From Macrolepiota albuminosa (Eukaryota > Basidiomycota > Agaricomycetes > Agaricales > Agaricaceae), in assembly GCA_027475525.1 (NCBI GenBank), contig JAMWFC010000037.1, positions 935,419 to 999,418 of the forward strand: DNA of 64,000 nt. Reading direction: 5' to 3'. This document shows, in pieces, positions 13,785-23,367 of this stretch (position 1 is the first letter of the stretch; every line of letters starts with the position of its first letter). Position numbers and translations under genes: made by a program. The notes under the pieces were generated by a model that saw nothing but the letters and a program-made list of their open reading frames with translations, was not told where the DNA came from and did not search any database.

Positions 13785-14250
13785 TCTATATAGAATGGGA
13801 CAAGGCCTGGGAAAATCTAATGCTGACCAAGGCTGACCAAGAACCTTCCTTTTAGGGTAATAACATAAAAGTTGGCTCATTTCAGTATTAAAAATGTTAG
13901 AAAATTTCAAGAAAATCACCAGAAAATCAGGAAAAATTCAAGGACCAATGATACACCAAATTAAGGTTTTTTTAGATTTATAAATGCTCAAGAAATGTGA
14001 AAAATTGCAGAAAAACTCAATTGATTTGTTTTTCAGGGGATGTTAATAAAAAATGCTCAAAGATTCCAGGAAAATCACTCAAAAATAGAGAAAAGAGTTG
14101 AGGAGAACTGAGGCCTTAACCAAATAAAGTAAGGTTTAGGCTGGGATTAAGCACTGAGTTGAGGAAAACTGAGGCCTTAACCAAACAAAGTGAGGTTTAG
14201 GCTGGGATTAAGCATTGGGTTCTCTATACATACTTGGAGCCCTAACTGAA
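13785..14250 (+). mobile_element. Tandem short element, unit 4, 3' end missing
   Basis: It starts TCTATATAGAATGGGACAAG and keeps the internal blocks up to TTCTCTATACATACTTGGAGC. The sequence then departs from the family before the hairpin. The 3' end is therefore truncated. Confidence 0.4.
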
Positions 14251-14375
14251 CATTTGCAGATGTTAAGTGTTCCTCTTACAAATTGTTCAGCCTCATACAC
14301 TGTCCATTCTTTTAACCCACAGTATCCAATTTATCCTCTATCATATCTTCTAACTCCTGGTCTCCCTCTACCCTC

Positions 14376-15308
14376 ATGACTTGTACCCCTACAGCAGCCA
14401 CCTCTGCTTATTCTTCCAACCTAGCCTCTAGAATGCCTCCTCTTCCTGCAACAATGAACCCATCTGTGATGCCTTATTGGACTGCTGACTGGTTCTTTCT
14501 AATGCAGCAGATGCAGCTGACACTTGCCACCTTTGAATACAGACTAGCCACTCTAGAGAGTGGACATGTCATTGCTGCTACTACTCAAAGCTCCTAAGCA
14601 TAGTAATGCTCTGATTACTCATCATTCTCCTCTGGGCCACCTAAGCTCTCTGAGTCCTTTTAAACTCCTACCCATGCCCCCTACTTGCATTCTTCAACAA
14701 GTATCATGCTCTACTTTTAATACTCCTCTGGCCATCTCCCTTGCTCAGGATCTCTCCCCTACTAATAGTAAAGTCCCTTGGTTACAAATGTGCTCTTGAG
14801 CTCTCCAGCTCTCTCATTGCACACATTGTTGGACATCAGAAGCAGGGCCTTAAACAAGCCCATGACTTGTCTGGCTCTCAGCTGGCTGCCTTCTCAGTTG
14901 GCTGGTGGTGAAGGCTGGTGTTTTGTTACTATTTAGAGCACTGACCAGCAGATCAGTGAAGTCCTTGTGGTCTTTGAAAAGTGCATTGCTAAGAAGCATG
15001 TGCATGCACCACAGAAGCAACAATCTGACAATGCTGTGCTAGCAGTTGCTGCACCAGCCTCATTCAGGGAACCTGCATTGTACACCCCAAAACTCTCTAC
15101 CCAGTCTGCACTGCCTCCTCCTCCTATGGCTCCTGTGCATGACTCTACCTCAGATTTCTCTGATCTTTCTGATTGGGATACTGTACCTTCTGTGCTAACT
15201 CCAGCAGCATCTTTACTACCTGCTGGCTCACCTATGGCCCTCTCTACTCTGACTCCAGCTCTGTCATCCCTGATAATTATCAACTACGCTTATGGGCATT
15301 ATTCTTGA
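14376..15308 (+). pseudogene. Decayed coding-like remnant of an LTR element
   Basis: Two open stretches (14376-14597 and 14967-15308) lie upstream of a polypurine tract and an LTR-like start. They are rich in Pro, Ser, Thr and Ala. One segment looks like a short coiled coil ending in an EYRLATLESG motif. I do not recognise a family. From position they are likely remnants of the internal region of the element bounded by 11860 and 15410, possibly Gag-like. Confidence 0.25.
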
Positions 15309-15396
15309 GGCACTTCTACCATGTAGCACTAACACTGCTTGATGCTCTTGCCCAACCTGGGAAAGATAAACACTGTTTGTTGAGGCAACAAACCTA

Positions 15397-15409
15397 GAGA
15401 GGGGGCTAA
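15397..15409 (+). other. Polypurine tract of the decayed LTR element
   Basis: GAGAGGGGGCTAA lies directly before the TGTCAGGAGAC start. This is the expected place of plus-strand priming next to a 3' LTR. Confidence 0.45.
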
Positions 15410-15446
15410 TGTCAGGAGACTAGTTTCTGAACCATGTCCAACCCAG
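15410..15446 (+). repeat. LTR-like start, second copy
   Basis: TGTCAGGAGACTAGTTTCTGA and the next bases match 11860-11896 with several transitions. Following a polypurine tract, it is read as the start of a 3' LTR. The 3' boundary cannot be placed. Confidence 0.4.
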
Positions 15447-16673
15447 ACAGAGCACCAATGGACATGAGACACAATATATAGGAAAAAACCAAAGATCTCA
15501 CTTTATAAACAATGTGGAGAATGCAATCAAAATACCAACATTCCACACTGCTTCTATTGTTTCATATACATACCCATTGTTAAAGCAACAAGAAATATTA
15601 CTTTGTTGCAAGGATATTCACTGCCTCAAGAATTGCATAAAACTGCAGTCCGTGCTGAGTTGGCGATGGAAAAATGCTATAAGGATTTAAGCACTCGTGT
15701 GTGCGTTATCCTAGTAGATTCCGTAGCCAATCTAAATGTTCATTAGATTAGCTACGTAGTCGCTTCACTGATGGAAAACCGTGCCATACAACGAGACCAG
15801 AGACGTTGGCCAGCAGATAAAGTCACATTGGATAATCATTTTTGCATCATAAGGTAAACCAGGAATGAACAGAATTTGATTCACTTGTTAAACATTTTCA
15901 CTTTTCCTTCATTGACTAGGTTTTGACCTTTTCGGTATCCTCGGATATTAACTATATGTCAGCTTAGAATGGGGTCGACCAGTGATTTAGTTCCTACTGA
16001 ATGATGTAGGCATGCAAAACACGGAGCAGTTAACTGAGCATCCCAAGCCTGACTGAAATTCTTTCCGAGTAGACGTGCGGAGGCGGAAACCGAGAAAGGT
16101 TTTGTGAGAACCGTGGGACAGTTCTCTGCGATAAGCAGAAATAGTGGTGGCAATCATGGTTGAAGCTGCCGAGCACCCTCTCCGGACGATGAGGCGCCTT
16201 AGTTTGAGAAACGCAGCCTTCCGCAGCGCCACATAGCGTCTGAATGGACATGTTAGGCATCGCCGGAGCCTATCAGAGGATTCGTGCAGGATTTCTCCAT
16301 GCAATGGATGAAATGTGATAAAATCACCCGAACAGGAACAATGCATTACGTCAGACCGCTTCAGACACAGGTCTCTAAGGTGAACATCATTACCAACTGA
16401 CATCAGATTGCAGAGAAGTTTTAACGGTATCCCAAGGTTCAATACTAAAAAGACCGTCAGGGGAAAAATCAATGCGTGCGAAGATAATTCGACAGCTCAC
16501 AAATGAGTGTCAAAGGCCATGCAGGCAGAAGCAGGGACATTTTGGCTACAGTTACCAAGCGGGAACGGGAGCAGGCCTGAGATCTAGTTCACTGGCGTTG
16601 CACAGCGGACCCGCCTAAGGTTCCAGGCATTTGCCTGGTGGATCCGTAAATGCCATCTGCTTTGCGGAAGTTG
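15447..16673. other. Stretch without supported gene
   Basis: From about 15650 the base composition returns to that of the gene block. An unbroken minus frame of 161 codons spans 15987-16472 and overlaps open frames in both other minus phases. None shows a known domain or a credible intron pattern. It may be a decayed or unrecognised exon. I do not call a gene. Confidence 0.4.
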
Positions 16674-17178
16674 TCACAAGCTTTCTCCCACAGCAGTCAG
16701 AGAGGGCAAGAATGGTGATTCCTTGACTAGTCTTAGACTCGGCGCATCCGACCAGGCAACGATAGCTGCAAGAAATTTTGACGCGTCTCTTGATAACGCA
16801 AACCTGAGTTCAACATGGACCCTGCATATGCACATGCTTCACTTGACCTACTCTTTGTGGATTCTGACTATGGCTTCATCAGAATTATCTGCCATCCATA
16901 AAACGTCGATATAAAGCCCTGCCGAAGTGATTCCAAATGTCTGTGTAAGCGCATCTTGAAGGGTTTTGCGAACACCGAGTGCATCACGATCCATGTTAGC
17001 AGGCATGATGGAGATGCGAATATAGTGGTAGAGCGATGATAAGGAGTGCATGAGAACAGGAGGTGATGGAGATTGCCAGCTTGAGTATCTGTTGTTCTCA
17101 GAGTCGACACGACCAAACAAACAATAAGTACGTCATGTACAGGATTGATTGGCAGCTGTGTAAAAGTTGATCTAGCAT
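16674..17178 (-). CDS. Rpp14/Pop5-family subunit of RNase P/MRP
   Basis: The family binds RNA in the nuclear ribonuclease P and MRP complexes, which process pre-tRNA and pre-rRNA. I model three minus-strand exons: 17178-17141, 17088-16852 and 16803-16674 (stop TGA). The introns are 52 and 48 bp with GT-AG borders, the phases agree, and the product is about 134 residues. Support comes from the core: a helix with SLYHYIRISI, then LQDALTQTFG, a beta-strand LYIDVLW, then EAIVRIHKE, and the C-terminal SLRLVKESPFLPSL, which resembles the end of Rpp14 proteins. Joining exon 3 is essential for this last motif. The first exon is only 12 codons and is the weakest part. The start lies 45 bp from the DHHC gene start, so one of the two starts may be wrong. 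Confidence 0.65.
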
Positions 17179-17223
17179 TAGAAAGCCTCAAGGCGCAGCT
17201 CGCCCCTTTCGTGGACTGTTCAG

Positions 17224-19598
17224 ATGAAGAGAGGAAACCCCTACACACGAAGTTTCTCTATAGGGTCACAATGCTGTGGTATCGTCGAAAGAGCAGCATT
17301 GAGGAGACGCACGCGGACGCGACCACAACCATGGATTGTGCGTAAACTTATGGTCGGGGTCACATCGGCTATGATGGTCTACTCATTATATGTGTTCGTT
17401 GGGAGGCTTTGTGTGGATATGATTAAGAGAATGGAGCACGCAGAGGGTTCAAGAGGTGCAGGCAGTAAGTAACACATTCCTCCTAGCGCTATATTTGCGA
17501 AGTGTCTCTCAACACCGAGATACATTCTGGAATTTTTCTGTCCAGAAATGGTCCGAGTCTGTTTCTTGCAGAACAACTGATATAACGTTTAGTCGCTTTG
17601 CTTGTCGTGGTTTCCATTCTCTGGTTGTGGATGATCTGGGCTTATGGAAAGGTAAATAGTTTTTGCCACCCTATGCATTTAAAATCATATGATTATGTGG
17701 CTCTCAGGTCGTCCTTACACCTCCAGGGTACGCGAAAGATGTAGGCATTCCCATCGTTTTATGTCGCCCGTTAAAATCACGTTCTTCTAGTACGTTTCCA
17801 AGAGTGACCGACCTATGTTTCCCGAACCTTCAAATCTGTTCACTCCTTACGATCATATCGTTGAGAGTTCCAGATACCAAATACCTCACTCCAAGGGGCT
17901 CCCACGCGATCTGGACCAAGAAGGCATAGCCGGTCCATCCTACGAAAATATCCCTGCGCGCCAGTCCGCAAATGGTTTAAAGCACATGATGGATACCGGC
18001 ACTGCAAGTGAAGAGAAAACTGAAGAGGACTCCAAGAATAGTTTGCCCCGGAAACCTGAGCTTGTGTATACGAGACAAAAGGAAGCAGGTGATTACTTAC
18101 ACAGGCAACCCCCGACAACGCCTATTCTTCTGCCTGAGCACCGATACTGTGAGATCGATCACATAGTGAAGCCTCACAGAACACATCATTGTCGGAACTG
18201 TGGCACTGTGGGTTAGGACTACTTTCCAGACTAAAGCTCACATTCTCGATTTCTCAGTGTATCCTGAAGTATGATCATCACTGTCCTTGTACGTTGCTTT
18301 CACTGGAGAAGTGATCTCTTTTCATTGAATGATGATTAGGGATTGGACAGTGTGTTGGAGCGCGCAACCAAAAGGTACACATGCGCGTCATTCCTTTCTA
18401 TCCTTACATTGACATACGCACATGTCCAGTTCTTTATTAACTTTTTACAAGCTGCTTCAGTCTACACGATTTACAATTGCGTCACCATGCTTGTATTCGT
18501 GGTCCTGCGTGCCACTTCATCTGACCATTACATTGATCCACAGAAGATTGTGGTTGTTGCCCTGTACGTCGGTGTAGATGCATTAATTTGTACTTTATGC
18601 ATTCCTGACCTCTGTATATCCAGGGCCGGAATTTTTGCGATGTTCACTACAGTCATGCAATTTAGCCACTTTAGGCTTATATGGCATGGGCAAACCACGG
18701 TGGAGAGTATCCGCGCGCACCGCATGAGGCATCGAGAGAAACAGGCGATGAATGACGTGATCGGTTATTGGTCGATTGTGTGCGGCTTCCCAAAAGCTTG
18801 TGTGGTACATGTCACTCAACCTCTCTTATCAGAGCGAAACGACGAAAGGTGCGGAGTTATGACGAGGAGTGGGGTAGGATCAACCAAGAAGGTAACATTT
18901 GGTGGCTGGGGAGCGGAAAGAAAGGGTGGGTTGATGTGATGGGGTATCGTGTTTGCGGCTGGTTTTGTGAGTTTCCAGATTTTGTTAAACAATCTTCCTC
19001 TCTTGTTCTCGGAATGACTCCTATCTATGCCCGATCTCCTCGCCCGATACGTCGCAAGATTATATTGGGGGCAGCCTGGTCGAGAGTGCTTGACTTGGCG
19101 ATGTGTATAATTTTGGGCCCAGACCGGCGGACTCGTTGACCCTTCGGGACATCAGTCTCCTATTCGGCGCGCTTAACTGGCATTGCACTTTTCTTGCTAG
19201 TTTCTCCTCTAATGCTTCGGCGGGATGGCAGCGTTGCTGCTGCTGCTTCATGGAAGCATTTGCACTGGCGCCAAGCGGCTCCTCGCGGCACCTCGGGGCA
19301 TTTCAGGGCAAAACTGGATGCCGTGTGTATTTGTGGACACGTCTCCTTTATCGTGATCGTATGTGTCATGCCCATTCCAAATCCGACTGGATTCCGAATG
19401 GCATTCGCACCCGTCCGTAGATACGACTTCTTTCCTCTTATCTTTGCTATCTATGCATTTAGGCTGACCGCTTTACCCACACACACAGTGCCGATAGGGA
19501 GAAGTTTGAACGATGGTCTGACGTATCCTGTGAATCCACGGTTTGATGCTCTAGGTATCTGGCAAAAGCGAGCTCAGTGGCCCGAGGACTTACGATGA
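17224..19598 (+). CDS. DHHC-type protein S-palmitoyltransferase
   Basis: This is a membrane enzyme that moves palmitate from its own cysteine to cysteines of substrate proteins, usually at Golgi, vacuole or plasma membrane. Exons: 17224-17464, 17593-17651, 17708-17740, 17791-18207, 18258-18288, 18340-18374, 18430-18563, 18624-about 18763, about 18835-18966, 19489-19598 (TGA). The product is about 443 residues. Two hydrophobic helices follow RPQPWIVRKL. The Cys-rich domain HHCRNCGT / CILKYDHHCPW puts DHHC at about residues 256-259 and continues with IGQCVGARNQ. Two more hydrophobic segments, a TTVES motif and DEEWG with NIWWLG follow. The last exon gives LPIGRSLNDGLTYPVNPRF. The junction near 18764-18834 is uncertain. 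The last intron (18967-19488, 522 bp) is about ten times the usual length here. The intron at 18564-18623 is 60 bp without a stop, so retention would keep frame. Confidence 0.85.
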
Positions 19599-19994
19599 GA
19601 TTGTGGGTGACGGAACCTAATTTTTTGTTGTGGATACTTGCTCTGACTCTGGAGGTTGCTTCATGTGTATTTGTATATCATCATCCATGCTACACCGCGT
19701 TTTCTTGTATAAATTTGGTATCAATCAAACATCCTATGCCCCGAAGAGAAGGGTCTAGAGCTCTGTGAATGATGATCCGAAGGCATCACTTGGTCTGGTG
19801 ATCTAGAATGTACAGAAACATGAGAGCAATTCATATCTACTGTGCCGACGTGGACGGAAGTGGAGCATGTCTCCCATTAGTTTTTTTTACAAGAGTCGGT
19901 TTGATCGATATGTAATCCCGCCCTCTTGGCATTGACTACATATCACGACCCTACATAACCGCGGCTCTTTCACTTACAACCATCCACCACAATA

Positions 19995-22343
19995 ATGTCT
20001 CCCTCAGCAATTGCACCATCCTTGTCCAACGGCACCGGCAGGTACCATGTTGTCAAGCCTGTTCCTGCTGCGAGACCAACCCCTGAGGTTCACCTCTCGT
20101 CAGCAGATGTCATCCACCTCGAGCACGAGTACGGCGCCCATAAGTGAGTATGTTTCCATTCATGTCCTCCGCTAGGGTTTTTGTCGACGCACCACGTCCA
20201 ATTACCCTTTGCGACAGTGACGAGTGACGAATGACCCCCCATTTGTCCAACCCTTCGTCGTTACCGAGGTGCCAGCACCGCCAGGAACCCGGAACGGCCA
20301 TGGGCAGCAGCCAGTAGCAGCGTGTTGAGCAGTGGGGGGGATGCAGTGTTTTCGCCTACTAGTAGTAGTAGAGAACAAGAGAGGGACGCTTGGAATCAAA
20401 CTTTGTTCTTCTTTCCTCTTCACCTTTATATCCACACCAGAAGCTGACGTGCGGTTTTTTGGCCATTAGTTATCACCCGCTCCCGGTGGTGTTTGATTCC
20501 GCGAAAGGCGCAAAGTGAGTGGCATTTGCTGTTGGCTCAGGCCAGGGTGTTCCCCTATTGGCCAGCCAATAATGGAGGCTTTGTAATTAGGCTCATCATG
20601 TATAACCGCTAGGGTATGGGACCCAGAGGGCAATGAGTACATCGATATGCTCTCTGCTTATTCGTAGGCTTCTTTCTCCATTCAACACACCCCCGTATCT
20701 GACAATATATTGTAATAGTGCGGTTAACCAAGTGGGTATACATATAATTAGTGTGATGAGCACAAGTGTCTCACTACATCATTAATTTCAAATAGGGGCA
20801 CTGCCACCCCCGCATCGTCAATACACTAGTTAATCAGGCACAGAAACTGACTCTCTCATCGAGGGCTTTCTATAACAATGTCTTCGGACGCTTCGCGAAG
20901 CGCATCACGTCGATGTTCGGGTATGACATGGTTCTACCTATGAATACTGGTGCCGAAGCCGTCGAAACGGCCTTGAAGCTCGCTCGCAAGTGGGCGTACA
21001 AGCGCAAGGGCGTTCCCGAAGGCCAGGCGCTCATTCTTAGCGTCGAAGGGAATTTCCACGGCAGGACCCTCGGTGTCATCAGGCGAGTCAATTAGTCTCT
21101 TGAATTCGTTATGTCGGGCTGATCGTGGATGGTATACAGTATGAGTACCGACCCAGAGAGCAGAGGAGGTTTTGGACCGTACCTGCAGGGGGTCGGTCCC
21201 ACCTTTTTTGACCAGGGAAAGATGAGGACTATTCGCTTCGGCCACGCGGAAGACTTGGAGCGTGCGCTGGAGTTGTATGGAAAAAACGTTGCGGCGTTCC
21301 TCGTTGAGCCTATCCAAGGAGAGGCTGGGTGAGTTTTGTTTTTCCCTTGTATCTACCAGAGAAACTAATGACTTCTCAGCATCGTCGTCCCCAACCAAGG
21401 ATACCTCGCCAAAGTTCACGCTCTCTGCAAGAAACACAGCGTGCTCTTGATCTGTGATGAAATTCAAACGGTAACCATTTTAGCACGCATTTTATTGACA
21501 TTGAGTTGTTGATGCACATTGGCAGGGTCTCTGTCGTACTGGTAAATTGCTTGCTTCGCAATATGATAATATTCGACCAGATATGGTTCTACTCGGCAAG
21601 GCGCTTTCTGGAGGAGGTCTGTCCCATGCCATGACGTAGTCTCGATCACTCGCTAAAATACTTCCGCTGATATACAGTTTACCCCGTTTCCGCTGTTTTG
21701 GCCGATAAAGATGTCATGCTTTGCATCCAGCCTGGAGAGCATGGTAGCACCTATGGAGGGTACGTAGTCTATTCCATGTCATTATCGCTTGGTCAATAAT
21801 CATGAGTGTAGGAACCCTCTTGGGTGTGCGGTAGCGATCACCGCCCTGCAAGTACTTGAAGACGAGAAGCTTGCTGAACGCGCGATGCGTCTCGGTGAGA
21901 TCTTCCGGTCCTCCGTTCTGGCGCTCGAGTCGCCGCTCGTCGCGGCCGTCCGTGGACGTGGGCTCCTCAATGCTGTCGTCATCGATGAGACGAAGAGCAA
22001 GAGGGGGAGGACGGCGTGGCAGTTCTGCCTTTTGATGAAGAGTCGTGGCGTACTGGCGAAGCCGACGCATGTCAATATGTAAGTCGTTGTTTTACGTTGA
22101 CTTTTTGGCTCGTTTATGACGGACGCGATTAGCGTGCGTTTCGCTCCGCCGCTTGTGATTGAGGAGGAAGATTTGCGAAAGGCTGTGAGGATTATTGGGG
22201 AATGTTTGGAGGACCTTGACAAGGTTTGTCTGTCCTCCGGTATCCTTATGTCTTGGTCTTGTCTCACGTGTAATGTTCAGTTGGACAGTATCCCGGGCGA
22301 CGACAAGGACGAGGCCGGGTATGTCGACATCCTCGATGACTGA
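19995..22343 (+). CDS. CAR2: Ornithine aminotransferase
   Basis: This PLP enzyme converts L-ornithine and 2-oxoglutarate to glutamate-5-semialdehyde and glutamate in arginine catabolism. Twelve exons: 19995-20143, 20470-20514, 20613-20663, 20719-20731, 20796-21082, 21140-21328, 21380-21470, 21526-21616, 21678-21759, 21812-22078, 22133-22223, 22281-22343. All phases agree and give 472 residues, normal for the family. Landmarks are [67 protein letters not shown] with the Schiff-base lysine at about 300, and [14 protein letters not shown]. Exon 4 is only 13 nt. The intron at 21083-21139 uses a GC donor (AG|GCGAGT). Intron 1 is 326 bp. No mitochondrial targeting peptide is evident, as expected for cytosolic fungal enzymes. 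Confidence 0.95.
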
Positions 22344-23367
22344 AGGGTCCTCGTTTGAGTTACCGTGAATTGCGTGCGGCATTCTATCGATTTTACTGCA
22401 TCTGGGGTCAACCTATTCTGGGTACATCTTGGTCATTTGGGTATTTATCATCCTGCACCGCTTCACCTCCTGCATCCATCATCATCACGTCGACTCGCAC
22501 CATCCCGACCTTTACTTAGGGTCTCTCGCATGCATAATTTTTTTTTTCAGATTCCATTTTTTTTGTCGTGTACTTATCATGTAGTTGTCTGGTGTCTCAC
22601 CTAGGCGTACTTTGATAATCGTCCTGTCGTACCTGTGTTAGGTTTACGGTATACCATACCTACACAAGTCGGATAGGATCTATATGTTGTTATGCTACCC
22701 GTGTTGTAATCGATTATGGTTGTCTTTAAGGGCGCAAGCGTCGAACTCAAATGACACAATGACATTTGGTGTTTCTAAGTGCAAAACAATCGTGTTATGT
22801 AGCTATATACCTAGTCTATCTATTCAAATCACAGCATGTAAGGCACCTCGTAAGGTCGAGTCCTACCAAAGGAGAAACGGCCGAAATAAATGCCCTGTAG
22901 TTAGTCTTCCCTAGCATTAGCAACTCTTTACTCGGTGAGTAGGTTTCGAGTGTCGAGTGAATAAGCAGGGTTTTGTGAAAATCAAAAGGAATAAAAATGA
23001 AAGGTTGTGGAATTTTTATTGTCGAGCGTATCCATGAAAAAATTTGTGGCCTATATATAAGTGCTGCGTTGTTTAGGGCGGGCCTTGAATAATTTTAACG
23101 CTCGAATTCCACGCGTTTCACGGATGTTAAATAATAGTGGACTTGAATGTATAAACGCGTGATTCCTGTCGATCTAGTGATGCCTTACGGCGTCCTCCTC
23201 CTTCTCGAAGGACAGGGCGGTAGGACGAGCTAAACTTTGGCGGCTTGTACGCGGCTGGGACGCGGGTCAAGTCGTAGGGCATATTTGCACATGTTGATCA
23301 AGAGAGCCTTTTTCGAGCGTGTCTCTACGTGGAAGAAGAGTCTTCAGTGTTCTTGGGACTGTCCTTC
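22344..23367. other. Intergenic region between CAR2 and CHO2
   Basis: It holds the CAR2 3' region and the CHO2 promoter. Short open frames here have no recognisable motif. I see no RNA gene or repeat. Confidence 0.5.

Noticed and set aside
12039..14250. CRISPR array or simple satellite
   Set aside because: Units are 476-696 bp with unequal internal deletions and defined ends, and the host is a eukaryote.
15987..16472. 161-codon minus frame as a gene
   Set aside because: All three minus phases are open over part of it, no domain is recognised and no start or splice context is convincing.
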